Source: Pelagomonas calceolata (Eukaryota > Sar > Pelagophyceae > Pelagomonadales > Pelagomonadaceae). From it: a DNA stretch of 64,000 nucleotides. A model generated the notes under the pieces. It was not told the DNA's origin. It worked only from the letters and a program-made list of their open reading frames with translations, and made no database searches. The position numbers were made by a program, and so were the translations under genes. The stretch lies in the NCBI GenBank assembly GCA_918797485.1, contig CAKKNE010000003.1:682001-746000 (forward strand), given 5' to 3'. Positions 1 through 9,981 of this stretch are shown piece by piece (the first letter of the stretch is position 1; the number at the start of each line of letters is the position of its first letter).

Positions 1-138
1 CTTCTCCGCAGCCTTCTCGGCCGGCTTCTCTGATAGTAAGCGCCGCGGTGCGCGCTGAGCGCTGCGCTGCGACGCGCGGGCGAGTAGCGCACGCGTGCCG
101 CTCGCCGCGGCGCGGCTGGCCAGCCTGCTGAGCATCAT
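1..138 (-). CDS. N-terminus of a mitochondrial precursor protein (runs off window)
   Basis: An ATG at 138 opens a minus-strand frame of 46 codons that runs without a stop to the window edge. It begins MMLSRLASRAAASGTRAL, continues with many Arg, Ala and Ser and no acidic residue for 36 positions, then reaches RRLLSEKPAEK. This is the composition of a mitochondrial presequence, with cleavage likely near RRLLS. The mature protein lies outside the window, so its function is unknown. A TATCAG at 34-29 on the coding strand could be a splice acceptor, but the frame stays open through it. It is divergent from the gene at 625. Confidence 0.5.
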   Translation of the reverse strand, partial: MMLSRLASRAAASGTRALLARASQRSAQRAPRRLLSEKPAEKAAEK

Positions 139-624
139 GGTGAGTGGCTTTGTGTGCGCTGCGCGCGCGGCGTTTTCAGAGATGAGCGACAAGCAACTTG
201 AAAACCAAACGAAACGATGAGTTCGCTGTCGCAGCGATGCACCCGCGGCTCTGCAGCAGCAATGTGAATGGCAGTGCTGCTTTGCCCACTCAAAAGTGAA
301 AGGGAGAGTGCCATCGACCAACCCTCGAGGCGTCTTCGCACTCGTCGGAAGGTGGAGGAGACGTCTCGCAAACGCCCAGCTGCCCGTGCCTGCGCCCCGC
401 GGAGGAACACACCATCCTCGGAAGGAAATTTTAGCAGCGCGCAGCTCCATCGTGCAAGGCAGTGTCACGTGTTTTTGCCACGTAGTTCTCCCTATCATCA
501 CGTACGAATAGTCGCTTTTGCATTGTTCGCCGCGGTTTGCAGGCTGCCCTTTGCCAGCCGAAATTTTTAGTGCGGTCCGCATTGCGCGCAGCGATCATTT
601 CCGCGCGACGCAGGCGCCAGCACC
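139..624. other. Divergent intergenic region, no recognised element
   Basis: These 486 bp separate a minus-strand gene starting at 138 from a plus-strand gene starting at 625, so they should hold both promoters. I see no TATA box, no copy of the GCTAGCG/CACTAGC near-palindrome used elsewhere in the window, and no convincing coding region. Confidence 0.5.
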
Positions 625-1246
625 ATGGTCCAAATCCACGAAGTGGCCGAATCCACGAAGGAAGCAACGGACGAAGGGGCCAAGGTCACCACCGTGTCGG
701 AAGGCGCCGACGCCACGGCGGCGCCGCCGGCCGAAGACAAAAAGTCGCTATTGATGAGCCTCGGCCTGCCGGAGGAAGTGGCCGACGCGGCCATCGCGAG
801 CGACGGTGACGGCTTCAAGGACGGGGCGTCGCGGGTGTCCATGTTCTACTCCCTGAAAGTTAACGACGACGCCAAGGCTGAATGGAAGGATCACTACCTA
901 AATTACACAAAAGGCGCCAAGGCCTCGAAGGGCCACGTCAACGTCTCGCACTCGTACAACGAGGAGACGCGCGAGGTGATCTGCATCGAGACTATCACTG
1001 GGAAGGATGCGATGAGCAACCACATCGGCAACTGCTTGCCGCACTACGCTCAAATGCTCGGTTGTGGCGCAAGAGGCGGCGTCCGTGTTCTTGGTCGCTT
1101 CTCGCGTCTCAACGTTACTCTACACACAGGTTGTCATGAAGGAAATCATCTGCGTCTGCGACCCGGCGGAAATGGACTGGTTCAAGGCGTCCCTCGCGGC
1201 CTGGCAGCCGGAGAGAATGGTCTGCACGCCCGACCACTGCCCCTGA
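625..1246 (+). CDS. Hypothetical protein, possible dimeric alpha/beta-barrel (ABM-like) fold
   Basis: Exons 625-1080 and 1130-1246, split by a 49-nt GT-AG intron (phase 0) ending CTACACACAG, give about 190 residues. The first 60 residues are acidic, Ala-rich linker. From about residue 70 the pattern strand (MFYSLKVNDD), helix, strand (GHVNVSHSY), ICIETITGKDAMSNHIGN resembles antibiotic-biosynthesis-monooxygenase and related ferredoxin-like barrels, where E-x-(Y/I)...A...H(L/I) is common. Exon 2 supplies a matching strand-helix, EIICVCDPAEMDWFK. That assignment is pattern recognition only; no catalytic claim is made. The donor could be one of two nearby phase-0 GT sites (1081 or 1087). Its stop lies 31 bp from the convergent FYVE gene. 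Confidence 0.6.
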
Positions 1247-1277
1247 CGAACACTAGTAACATTCCACAGTACGATTA

Positions 1278-1757
1278 TCAACTAGGCCACGCGTCGACCA
1301 CGCCCACGTTTGTCGTCGCCGGCGGCGGTGCACTCGTCCGCCGCGCGACGCGACCTCGTATGCGCGCATCCACGACGGCCGCGCAGCGCGAGCACGCGCG
1401 CACGTAGCCCTCCACGGCCTCGCGGTCGAGCGACGCCGCCGCGCGCTGTACTGAATCGGGGCCGTCGTGGCCCTGGCAGAACCGCAGGGGCAGCCGATGA
1501 TTCGAGCAGCCGTCGCAGACGCAGGCGCCGCAGCGCCGGCAATGATGCCGCCGTCGCAGCAGAAAATTGAAGTGCTTGCCGCAGATCATGCACGCCGGCG
1601 TCGACCCGTCGGGCACGCGCGTCAGGCCGCGCGTCGCGAGGTGCTTCCGCCACGGCGCGTCGAGCGGGTCGCCGTCGCCGATCGGGGCGGGGAGCGGCGC
1701 GGCCACCGGCTGCGGCGACTCGCGGCCGGCGTCGGCCAAGCTCTGGTAGCCAGACAT
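1278..1757 (-). CDS. FYVE zinc-finger protein
   Basis: A 159-residue single-exon protein dominated by a FYVE finger at about residues 50-130. The zinc ligands CMIC, HHCRRCG, CVCDGC and a final CSRC are in the expected order, and the phosphoinositide-binding basic patch RRRHHCRRCG matches R(R/K)HHCR. FYVE domains bind phosphatidylinositol 3-phosphate on endosomes. The first motif, normally WxxD, reads RVPD here, so the Trp is missing. The sequence between the sixth and seventh ligands is longer than usual. There is no second domain, so it is probably an adaptor. It shares a divergent promoter with the glutamyl-tRNA synthetase at 2250. Confidence 0.85.
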   Translation of the reverse strand: MSGYQSLADAGRESPQPVAAPLPAPIGDGDPLDAPWRKHLATRGLTRVPDGSTPACMICGKHFNFLLRRRHHCRRCGACVCDGCSNHRLPLRFCQGHDGPDSVQRAAASLDREAVEGYVRACSRCAAVVDARIRGRVARRTSAPPPATTNVGVVDAWPS

Positions 1758-1774
1758 TTGACGGCTCAGTTCGT

Positions 1775-1854
1775 GTACTCGTTGGTCGTTTTGCGCAACA
1801 ACTGATATGCGTGCGTACTCCTCGCTGTTTTGCCCAACAACTGATGTGCGATGC
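1775..1854. repeat. Imperfect 40-bp tandem duplication upstream of the FYVE gene
   Basis: Two adjacent 40-bp units (1775-1814 and 1815-1854) both start GTACTC and both contain TTTTGC, CAACAACTGAT and a closing ATGC or GTGC. They lie just upstream of the FYVE start codon at 1757, so probably within its 5' leader or core promoter. The function is unknown. It looks like a local duplication with some divergence. Confidence 0.65.
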
Positions 1855-2019
1855 TTCCGTGCGCACGATTACCTCCCTCTCAGCCCAAAGCTTGTAAAGT
1901 GCCGGTGTATCGCTGCCAGCAGCGGTCACTCTAGGCGCTGAGGGCCCAAAGCTGGTGCGAGGACGCGTATCTATGCGCGTAGCTCTGCAAGCCGGCCGCG
2001 CAAAACCTTGAAAGGTGGA

Positions 2020-2042
2020 GCTAGCGGCATGTAAGACACTAG
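2020..2042. promoter_or_regulatory. Shared near-palindromic promoter element, copy 1
   Basis: GCTAGCGG, CATGTAAGA, CACTAG: the left and right ends are near inverted repeats. It lies in the 492-bp divergent region between the FYVE gene (ATG 1757) and the glutamyl-tRNA synthetase gene (ATG 2250). The same 23 bases occur unchanged at 7978-8000. See the first finding for the full set. Confidence 0.7.
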
Positions 2043-2249
2043 GCATCTAGCAAGCACCAAAGTAGGGCGCTGAAGGCAGTAGCAGTCAAAAAGACTTGTT
2101 TCGCATCAATTCGAAACGCTGATAGTGCCCCCTGTAAATTGCCGCTGCCATTTGCGACAGCTACGGTGTGATTTGCCACCATCACCACAAGGCTGCCCTG
2201 ACGCTGCCGCCGCAACACAGCTCTCCAAGCGGCACAGCTCAAAAAACAG

Positions 2250-3869
2250 ATGCGCCGCACCCTCACAACAACAACCAAAGCAGTACGGCTCCGCTTCGCT
2301 CCCTCGCCGACGGGCGCGCTGCACGTCGGCGGCGCGCGCACTGCGCTGTTCAATTACTTGTTCGCGCGGAAGTGCGAGCTCCAGGGTGGCGACGCTTCGT
2401 TCCTGGTGCGCATTGATGATTCCGATAGCAGCCGCACGGTTCCGGGCGCGGAAGAGGCGATCCTGAGCGACCTGGCGTGGCTCGGCCTGAGGTTCGGCGC
2501 ACCGGCGCGCTGTTCCGATAGAGCCTACGCTTCTACCGTCGATCAGCTGCTCGCGCTGGGTCATGCTTACCGCGATTTTGGCGGCGCCACGAACTGGCGC
2601 GACGCGAGCGACGCGGAGGTCCGGCCGCTGCTCAACGACGGCGTGCCGCACGCGGTGCGCTTCCGCGTGCCGCGACCGGACCATCCCGTGCCGCATGTGG
2701 TGGAGGACGCCGTGCGCGACCTGCGCTGGGCCGACGTGCGCCGGACGCTGCGCGAGGACTTTGTACTCGTGCGGCGCGACGGCGCGCCGCTCTACGCGCT
2801 CTGTGCTGTTTGTGGCCTGTGCGGTATTCAAGCGCCCGCGCCGTCCCCGCGCCTGCTCGACGGCGTGTTCAAGCGCGCCGCGCCGTCGACGCGCGCGCCT
2901 GCTCGACGGCGCGAAACATCACCACGCGCAGGCCGCCGACGACGCGCGCGACGGCATCACGCACGTCGTCCGCGCGGCGGAGCACGCGTCGAACGCGCTG
3001 CCCCAGACGCTGCTGCTCGACGCGCTCGGCGCGCCGCGGCCGCGCTACGCGCACTGCTCGCTCGTCGTTGATTCCGGTGCGTCCCGCGGCGTCCCTCCTT
3101 CGACGCGCGCGATCGCCGCTCGTACGCCGTCGACGCGACCCCGCGCGCAGACGGCCGGAAGCTCTCGAAGCGGTCCGCGTCGGTTGCCACCGTCGCCGCC
3201 TTACGAAAAGACGGCTGCACGCCGCTCGGCGTGTGCGCCTACCTCGCGGGGCTCGGCGGCCGGGCGCCGCAATCAATAAAGTCGCTCGACGACCTCGCGC
3301 GGAGTTTCGAGCTCGAGGGCCTGTCGGCGGCGCCGTCGACCTTCGACCGCAAGCAGCTCGACGAGCGCGACGCGGCCGTCGCCTTCACTTCCAAGCTCGG
3401 CGCGGCCCAGCTAGCTGTAGCTGTCCGCGCGCGACTTTCAGTAAACGGGTCGCCCGCGGCGTTGGATGAGCTGGCCGGTGCGGCCTGCGCGGCCTTCGCC
3501 GAGGACAAGCTGAACGCAATCGGTGTCGTGAGTGCATTGAATGAAGCTTTAACGCCGGACCGCGACGGCATGGTCGAGGCGGCCGCCGCGCACGGGACAA
3601 TCGCGCGGCGGTTGGTGGCGGACCGGGCGGCGCTGGGCGCCGTCGTCGACGCGGCGTCGTGGCGGGCCTACGCCGACGAAGCCATGGAGCAGCTGGGGCT
3701 ATCGAAGCGTGGCGCCTTCCTCGCGCCGGCGCGCCGGCTCCTGACGGGGCGCAAATCGGGGAGCGACGTCGGCGCACAGCTTGGGCTCGCTTCGCTTGCT
3801 TGTAGTCTTGGGGTGGCGGAGGCGGTGGACGTGGAGGGGCGGGTGGGGGTTTTGGGGGGGTTGTTGTGA
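2250..3869 (+). CDS. Glutamyl-tRNA synthetase, bacterial/organellar type
   Basis: Three exons (2250-2807, 2932-3076, 3151-3869) give 473 residues, the usual GltX length. The enzyme charges tRNA-Glu, presumably in plastid and/or mitochondrion. The HIGH-class motif is FAPSPTGALHVGG near residue 15. The KMSKS-class motif is DGRKLSKR, and its first Asp codon is split by intron 2 (phase 1). The join PLYALCA/AADDARDGITHVVR fits the family's PxYxxAxxVDD..GITHVIRG block without gap, which fixes intron 1 (phase 0). The family's conserved RG at that point reads RA here. The C-terminal anticodon-binding domain is helical and Ala-rich. The N-terminus before the Rossmann fold is only about 12 basic and Thr residues, so a targeting signal is short or starts upstream. 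Confidence 0.9.
2808..2931 (+). mobile_element. Probable decayed introner forming intron 1 of the glutamyl-tRNA synthetase gene
   Basis: This 124-nt phase-0 intron begins GTTTGTGGCC and ends ACCACGCGCAG. Its interior carries CCGTCGACGCG followed by GCCTGCTCGACGGCG, matching the internal inverted repeat (CGCCATCGA ... TCGATGGCG) of the intact introner at 50859-51061. The terminal inverted repeats are eroded, so assignment rests on the interior. Confidence 0.5.
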
Positions 3870-4656
3870 TTTATGTTTTTTGTGTTTTCCCCAAAACCTC
3901 TGGAAACGCGAGTTTCCGCATCAGAGGCATAGGAGAGACGAACCAGATACCTCTTGGCGCCGCTAAAAAAATTAGGTTTTCCATCTGCAAATCGAAACAG
4001 CTCTCAGGCGATCTGTTTTTGATGCCCTCACACCGCTTCGATATTGCACTTCAAGTCTCCAAATTGGGCGAAGCGTACGCCAACAAGGAGAACTAGAATC
4101 TCGGCAAGCAAAACGCACTCGTAACAAGGGACACAAAAATTGCTCTGCGAATTTGGTTTTTGGTTCCAGCAGCCAAGCAGGCGTCCGCGGGCTCGAGAAA
4201 CTTTCCTGCGCCGCTCTGTGAGGCCTACACGTACGTGGCGAGCACTGCCGCTTCTCTCAAGTATCTCTGATACAGACGCGACGAGGTCGGAGCCCTCGTC
4301 GATTCGCGGCGCCCCATTTTTTTTGCGCAAAGGGGTATGATCCGCTGGCTCATCATCTTGGCTACCGCCGTCGCGCGGTTGGGCGGCGGGCCAAATCTCG
4401 TCGAGAATGAACACGTCGTCGAAAAAATTGGAAACGCGGCCAAATCGGACGTCGCCGCGGAGGCGCCATCGAGATCGGGTGCTGCCGCGCGTGCTGAGCG
4501 TTGCCCACAGATCGGCGCCATGACCATGGCGCCGGCCACAACCCATGATGATATGCGCCGCACCCCCCCCGCCCGGCTAAGATTCGTGGTTTGATTCATT
4601 CCGCGCAAACAGTGGAACAGGGGGGCGGCACGTGTGCGCCGCCGTATTGTACGCCA
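3870..4656. other. Long convergent intergenic region with no clear gene
   Basis: 787 bp between the tRNA synthetase stop and the stop of the minus-strand membrane protein. It is visibly more AT-rich than its flanks in the first 300 bp. Just past the synthetase stop, GGAAAC-GCGA-GTTTCC at 3900-3915 can form a 6-bp stem with a GNRA-type loop, possibly in the 3' UTR. Open frames of 60-170 codons exist on both strands, but none shows a recognisable domain or a consistent amino-acid bias, so no gene is called. Confidence 0.4.
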
Positions 4657-7600
4657 TTACGCAAAGTCACTGATCCTGGCAACGCGAGCCATGGTAGGGC
4701 CAGTCCTGAAGCGCAGATCACGTAGGCGCACACCCAACTGATAGAGTTGAGGGGTCATCTTATCGTGCACGAGCTTGAGCGTCGACGCACCTGCGGCGAT
4801 GGCTGGTGGCAATTCTAGCTGCTCCGTCGACTCGCACGTAAACAGCCGGTGCAGCTCTTTTTGCCAGGCGATGGTCACCATCTGACCGTCCGTCTCGTGG
4901 GCGCGGTGCTCAGCAAGCAGCGGCAGCACGACGTTGCTGCAGTCGTCCTCTGCGTCGTGTGTTTTCGCGAAGACGAATCCACCCCAATTGTCGCCGACCT
5001 CACTTGTTTTCTTCGCCCATTCGTGCAGGGCGGTCACGATCGCCGATTCAAAGGTGGGAAGCCAGGCCTTAAGTTGGTCAGGGTTGCCCTTTGCTGCCTT
5101 CGTCAATGTGTCCATCAAGGACTTGGATTCCGGACTTTGCGATGTTCCTTGGCTGATTGTGCGAGCGACCCCACGCCGCCGCAGCGCCGAGGCCCGGTCC
5201 TCGATGCGAACGCTTTGTAGTGCCTTCTCGCGCCAGGCCCGCAGCCCGGCCCGCGCCGCCTCCCGCCGCATCATGGCCGCGACGCGCTTGAGGACCGTCG
5301 CGCGCCGGCCAGCTGCGCCAATGTCCAAGCGCGCATGACGCGCCGTCGCCCACGCGATGCGTAGCGAAACACACATTTCTAGAACACGCCGCTCGATCAG
5401 TAAAATTTCGCGGTATGCGTACAGCGGGAAGGGTGGCTTGTCGAGGTCTTGTTCCGCGTTGGCGATCGACAGCATGCTCAACTGATATGCGACGGCGTCC
5501 AGGCCAGGCTTCGCACCGTCGGCATAGGGCTGGACGTCGAGCCGCCGACGCTCCGTCAGTGGCGTAGGCCGTTGCCACCACCGCTGGGAGATCCCACGGC
5601 TTCCTGGAGCGCCGAGCTGGTCGCTGGTGACGTCGGTCTCATTCATTGGCTTGGTCACGTACTCCAGCGCGTCGCGCAAGTGGTGCAGGATCGAACGCTG
5701 TGCGACCCACTCGTTGACACGAGCGGAAGTTCGCCCAAATGAATTTTCACATACGTAAAAGACGCACACACCGAGGACGGACGCAAGCGCGCGGTTGGCG
5801 ACGGAGCTGTGGCGCTGCTCGGGCCCGAACCCGTGCGCGATGATCGGCGCGGTGCTGTGTGGAAATTAACCAGTGAGTTAGGTTGTCCTCCACGCCATCG
5901 AGCCGATGGGGTGGCCGAAATTTGATTTCCACACAGGCGCGAACAAACACGCGACGTACGACTGGTAGTCGGCCGAGGTCGCACTCGCGATGAGGAACGG
6001 CCCGCAGATGGCACCCCAAACGGTCAGGCCGACGACGAGGATCGTGTTACTACACATTTCTGTGTCGCAGACGTCGGCAATGAGACCCAACAGCATCATG
6101 GCGTACACGGCGCCGAGCAACGTGCCGTAGACACGCTGCGACGTGATACGCTTTGACGAGCCCACCGAGTTGCACTGCACGAAGATGACGGTGAAGAGCA
6201 TCGTCGCGCCCTGCCTCTCCATCAGATGTGAGTCGCGCAGCTCGTCGACCACCTCGAAAAGCATGCACACGATCAGCGCCATGCTCAGCTTGACCGCGCG
6301 GACGACCTCTGACGCGTTGGGCCGGCGCCACGCGCGGCCGCCGCCCGTATCGAGGGTGCACACCGTCTGGACAATGAACGTGGCGACACCCGCACACGTC
6401 CACTCGAGGACGGGCTGCCGGTGTACCGGACGCTGCGCCAGCACCGTGCGCGCGTGCTGCTCCACGAAGAAGAGATGGGCCATGCGACGCGTGTGGCGCT
6501 CGATGGATTCGGCGGTCGGTGGTCCACAGTCCTGCGTGTAGCACACCTGACGGCGCGCAAGCTGGACTTTTTCGCCGAAGTTCTGGATGCAACTATCAAG
6601 CTCGCTCCAGCATGCGTCGCTCGGTTCGCGGCGCTCCATCTCCGAAAGGATCATCTCGTCGTTCACCGAGGTAACTGCTAGCTCCAGGGCGTCCCAGCTT
6701 GGGTCCATGAGCTCCAGAAAGGCAACCTGGTCCGGTTGGTCGTCGACGCTTTGCCCCCCCCGACTTTTGTCGACGGCTATGCTCTTCGAAAGAAGCATCG
6801 GCAGTTGGCGGTCGAGGTGTTCAAAGGTGTTACGTAGGAGATGAATTTGCGTCGGGGACCAGAAAACCTCGAGCATCGCGTTGCGCCGCAGATCGTGCAT
6901 GTGCAGCGCGTTGCTGCGCAACGTCTCGGTGATTTGCGCGGACTGCGCGATCGCGGCGTCGCTGTTCGTTTGCGCAATGACGTGTTGCGTGCGCGCGAGC
7001 ACGGATATGGCGCGAGCCTGGTAGGCCATGCGCGCTCGGAGCTCGTGGACCGCGTACATGCCGTACGGAAGTATAACAAAAACGAGGCCGATGGCCATGC
7101 CCATCAGCGACGAGACGAGCTCCAGAAACGGATGGTACCATACGTCGTAGCGCGCGGCGAGCGTCCCTGCGACTGGTTCATGGCGGCTGCGCAACCGCGC
7201 GAGGCCGTTGTAGCTGCCGGATACGAGGCAGAACAGCCTATATATAAATCAAAGGTGAAATCTCGAAAGAAAACGTCGCGTCGATGGCGTGGAGGTTGAT
7301 TTCGACACAGCGTCGAGCAACATCTGCTTCTCAGATTTCGTCAAAATAGGCGTGATCGTCACCGCGACGAAGAGCGCGCCGAGGATACCCGAGAGGAGTC
7401 CCGTCGATTGCGCCAAGTTGTTCAGGTCAGCATCCGCCGCGACAGTGACCTCTACCGTCGCGATGGCGAGCAACGTGCCGATAGTGCAGCCGCGCGCCAT
7501 CTCAATGCAGCCGGTCACCGCGCCGCCCACGCTCGAGGCGATGGCGAACGTACCGTAAAAGTTCGCCAGGATGGGCCACGTGCCGAACACGGTTGTTGAT

Positions 7601-7818
7601 GAAACGTGATCCGAGACGGCGTAGAGCATCGTGGCGCAGTAGATGACGCCCATGCGGACGGACCATTCGACGCGCCGGCGCCCGAGCGTCATCATCACGT
7701 TGCCCGGATCGTTCAACTCCACCCACGGTTTGCTTGCCGTCGGTGGATTTTTGACGCCTTTGGGGGACAGATGCGGCTGTTCCTCATCGCTGTCTTCCGT
7801 CGACACGCCCGCGCCCAT
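4657..7818 (-). CDS. FUSC/ALMT-like integral membrane protein with two introner introns
   Basis: Exons 7818-7307, 7237-5933 and 5854-4657 give about 1004 residues. The N-terminal third has hydrophobic helices (VRMGVIYCATMLYAV, GTWPILANFYGTFAIASSVGG, LLSGILGALFVAVTITPI, then LVSSLMGMAIGLVFVILPYG). A cytoplasmic helical stretch of about 230 residues follows. A second cluster (VVRAVKLSMALIVCMLFEVV, TMLFTVIFVQCN, VYGTLLGAVYAMMLLGLIAD, ILVVGLTVWGAICGPFLI) follows that, and then a soluble C-terminal tail. Two six-helix-like modules around a soluble loop is the layout of FUSC and aluminium-activated malate transporter-like proteins, which export organic anions. Substrate is unknown. Both introns are phase 2 and introner-derived. 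It is divergent from the gene at 8157. Confidence 0.65.
5855..5936 (-). mobile_element. Introner element (intron 2 of the FUSC-like gene)
   Basis: On the coding strand the element reads CTGTGTGGAAATCAAATTTC at one end and GGTTAATTTCCACACAG at the other, a terminal inverted repeat with one mismatch. The intron proper is 5932-5855 (78 nt); splicing must start at GTGGAA, leaving CTGT in the exon, to keep the frame (GCG CCT GT / C ACC). Flanking 8-mers GTTCGCGC and CACCGCGC still share the last five bases, a decayed target duplication. The interior has CCATCG-GC-TCGATGG. Confidence 0.85.
7238..7310 (-). mobile_element. Introner element, diverged (intron 1 of the FUSC-like gene)
   Basis: The coding strand starts CTGTGTCGAAATCAACC and ends TTTGATTTATATATAG. 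The interior keeps CCACGCCATCGACGCG, shared with other copies. The intron is 7306-7238 (69 nt), phase 2, with CTGT retained in the exon as in the intact copies. The right end is AT-rich and has lost CCACACAG. Only GCT of the 8-bp flanks still agrees, so this copy looks older. Confidence 0.75.
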
Positions 7819-7977
7819 GCTTCACGAGGCTGCCCACGACACCCTTTGGGGCAGCGTAGCAATGCAGATGTCTTGGCAGCCTCCGGAGGCTGCCGCGGGC
7901 GCTGCGTGTGAGTTGATCCGTTGCGGCGGGTACCCCACGCGGTGATCGCTCCCGCTTTTGCTTGCAGCCCGTTTTCA

Positions 7978-8001
7978 GCTAGCGGCATGTAAGACACTAG
8001 C
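7978..8001. promoter_or_regulatory. Shared near-palindromic promoter element, copy 2
   Basis: The first 23 bases are identical to copy 1 at 2020-2042, with one further matching C (ends CACTAGC). It sits almost midway between the divergent start codons 7818 and 8157, which lie about 155-160 bp away on each side. Confidence 0.75.
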
Positions 8002-8156
8002 AAGCTGGGCAGGGTGAACTTTATGCGGCTGTGAGGCTCAATTTGTTGCCACAAATCTGGAAGGAGTCGCGCAGCACGAGTGCGACGCAGTGCTGCACAA
8101 ATTTCGGGTTGCAGAGATCGATACTGCATCGCTAACAAGTGGCACTGACAGCAACC

Positions 8157-8579
8157 ATGCGCCGCTGCCTCCTGACGCTCGCAACGGCGCACGCCCTGCG
8201 CCCAAGCCTAATGCTGCTTCCCGGCGCGTCGACCGGCCGCATCACCGAGGACGAGGCGCGAAAACGCACGAGCTGGCCGCACTGGAAGCGCGAGAGCGAC
8301 TGGACCGCGGACGAAGAAGAGGCGGCAGTGGCGCCCCCATCACCGACGAAGCCGCAGAAGGCGTACACGCTCGCCTACTTCCAGGACCGGGTGAAGGCGC
8401 GCGCGCGCAAGGAGGCGCTGCTGGGCCTCGTGGCCGCGACGGGCCGGCTCTGCGACGCGGCGCGGCGCGACGACGACGTCGAATCTGAGCTGGCAGACGT
8501 GCTTCGAGCACTCACGGAGGTCGCCACCGAGCGCGACGTGCCACTCGACGCGCTGGCGCGGCGGATCGACTCCTCCTAG
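8157..8579 (+). CDS. Hypothetical protein with plastid-type N-terminus
   Basis: A 140-residue protein read from the ATG at 8157 (MRRCLLTLATAHALRPS); an ATG six codons upstream (8139) is also in frame but adds no signal-like sequence. The start is a short hydrophobic segment ending AHA-LRPS, like the signal-peptide end of stramenopile plastid precursors. The rest is charged, with DRVKARARKEALLGLVAATGRLCDAAR and later helices rich in Arg, Asp and Glu, predicted all-helical. No family is recognised. It is convergent with the next gene (52 bp apart). Confidence 0.55.
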   Translation: MRRCLLTLATAHALRPSLMLLPGASTGRITEDEARKRTSWPHWKRESDWTADEEEAAVAPPSPTKPQKAYTLAYFQDRVKARARKEALLGLVAATGRLCDAARRDDDVESELADVLRALTEVATERDVPLDALARRIDSS

Positions 8580-8631
8580 CGGCGACGGCGTGGCCGGGGA
8601 ACGGTGCTCCGAACTAACTAATACTTGTGTT

Positions 8632-9981
8632 TTACTTGGCCACGAGCGGCCCGAGGGGCTCGTGGTACTTGGCGTCGCGCGTGAAGACGAGCGACCCGAG
8701 GAGCGCGTCGCCGTCCTTGACGAGGTCCTCGTCGGCCGCGAACGACTCGCCGTCGCCCTCCTTCGCGTCGCCGTTGACGCGCCGCCAGGCGTCGTAGCAG
8801 TCGCCGACGGCCGCGAAGAGGACGTGCTCGGCCGTCGAGAGGGCCGCGGCGTCGGCGTCGAAGGTGAGCTTCTTCGCGCCGTAGCGTTTCGGGGGCGCCG
8901 ACGCCGCGACGGCGGCGTCGCGCCGCGCGTCGGGCACCGCCGGCAGGTGCTCGAAGGCCGCGGCCGTCGTCGACGCGTCGAGGTGGCGCGGCGCATCCGC
9001 TAAAGGAAAGCCGACCTTTTCCCGCCAGCCCTGGCCCGGCGCGTACAAAGGGAGCCGCGCGCGCTCGACGCCGCAGGCGAAGGCCGCCGCGCGCGCGAGC
9101 TGCGCGTACGTCGCCGGCCCGAGGTCGTGCGGCCGCACGGGGCCCGCCGTGACGACGCCGAGCGGCGTGTCGCTGGCGACGACGGCCTCGACGAGGCGCG
9201 CGACGTCGGCCGCGCGGGCCGCGCCGACGAGCATGGGCGGGCCGCCGGCGCGCGGGCCCGGGCCTGGTATCGGCGCCATGCGGTTCCGCGCGAACCTTTC
9301 GAAGAAGTAAGCGAGGGGGTGGTTTCTATATTGAAATGCCTCGTCGCAGCCCCTCGCGCCGAGCACCAGCTCGCAGCGTACGACGGAGGTGCCGCCCGGG
9401 AAGTGGTTGCGCGCCGCGGTCTCCAGGCCGGGCGCCAATGCTTCGTCCTTGTTGCTCAATTCACCTCTCTTCCCGGAGCCGTCGTCCGCCGTGAGGGCGT
9501 CTCCTATTATGCACAACGCGTCCACTTTGAGGGATTTGGCCGTCTGCGCGCGCTCGGCCGCCGCGTCGGCCGTTAATGACGACGCGTCGACCAGAATCTT
9601 TCGTCTTGTAGAATCCCCCTGCGCGAACAGCGAGGTGAGGGCCTCATCATAGCCGCTCATGCCGTCGGCCGGCGTTAACGTGCGCACGCACTTGAGCGCT
9701 TGGAGGGCCTTCGCGTCGGCGCCGTCGCCGTCGGTCGCGACGCCCACGCCCACGCCTTCGAGCTCTCTTAGGGAACTCGCGAGCTCGTAGGCGACGGCTG
9801 CGAGCGACGAGCGGCTCCGGTGCAATATAACCACTTCGGCGTCCGCGAGCGGCGGGAAGGCTGGCTCCTCATCTTCTTCGGCGGCGCGGAGCGGAGCCGT
9901 CGCAAATGTCCGCGGCGCTCTCGGTACGAATCCTGCCACCGATGCGACAGCGCTGATCACGGCTACCTTGCGAAGCGCCAT
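8632..9981 (-). CDS. Plastid-targeted protein, possibly an atypical SDR-like Rossmann protein
   Basis: 449 residues from the ATG at 9981. The open frame extends 57 codons further, but that part is basic and unlike a signal. The chosen start gives MALRKVAVISAVASVAGFVP, a signal peptide followed by Phe and a basic Ser/Thr/Arg stretch, the classic diatom-type plastid presequence. The mature part has strand-helix alternation (AEVVILHRS, RKILVDASS, ALCIIGDALT, SVVRCELVLGARG, PLGVVTAG) and ends in a helical domain. The order, and an R.ELVLGARG segment after the third strand, recall NmrA/CSP41-type atypical short-chain dehydrogenases, but the glycine-rich GxxGxxG is not evident. Function is therefore open. 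Confidence 0.6.
   Translation of the reverse strand: MALRKVAVISAVASVAGFVPRAPRTFATAPLRAAEEDEEPAFPPLADAEVVILHRSRSSLAAVAYELASSLRELEGVGVGVATDGDGADAKALQALKCVRTLTPADGMSGYDEALTSLFAQGDSTRRKILVDASSLTADAAAERAQTAKSLKVDALCIIGDALTADDGSGKRGELSNKDEALAPGLETAARNHFPGGTSVVRCELVLGARGCDEAFQYRNHPLAYFFERFARNRMAPIPGPGPRAGGPPMLVGAARAADVARLVEAVVASDTPLGVVTAGPVRPHDLGPATYAQLARAAAFACGVERARLPLYAPGQGWREKVGFPLADAPRHLDASTTAAAFEHLPAVPDARRDAAVAASAPPKRYGAKKLTFDADAAALSTAEHVLFAAVGDCYDAWRRVNGDAKEGDGESFAADEDLVKDGDALLGSLVFTRDAKYHEPLGPLVAK

Noticed and set aside
4028-4608. Minus-strand open frames of 127 and 172 codons in the 3870-4656 gap
   Set aside because: The two overlap in different frames, neither shows a domain or a presequence, and composition does not favour one; left unannotated.
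7249-7299. TATATATAAATC at 7239-7250 as a TATA promoter
   Set aside because: It lies inside an intron and is the eroded right end of an introner.
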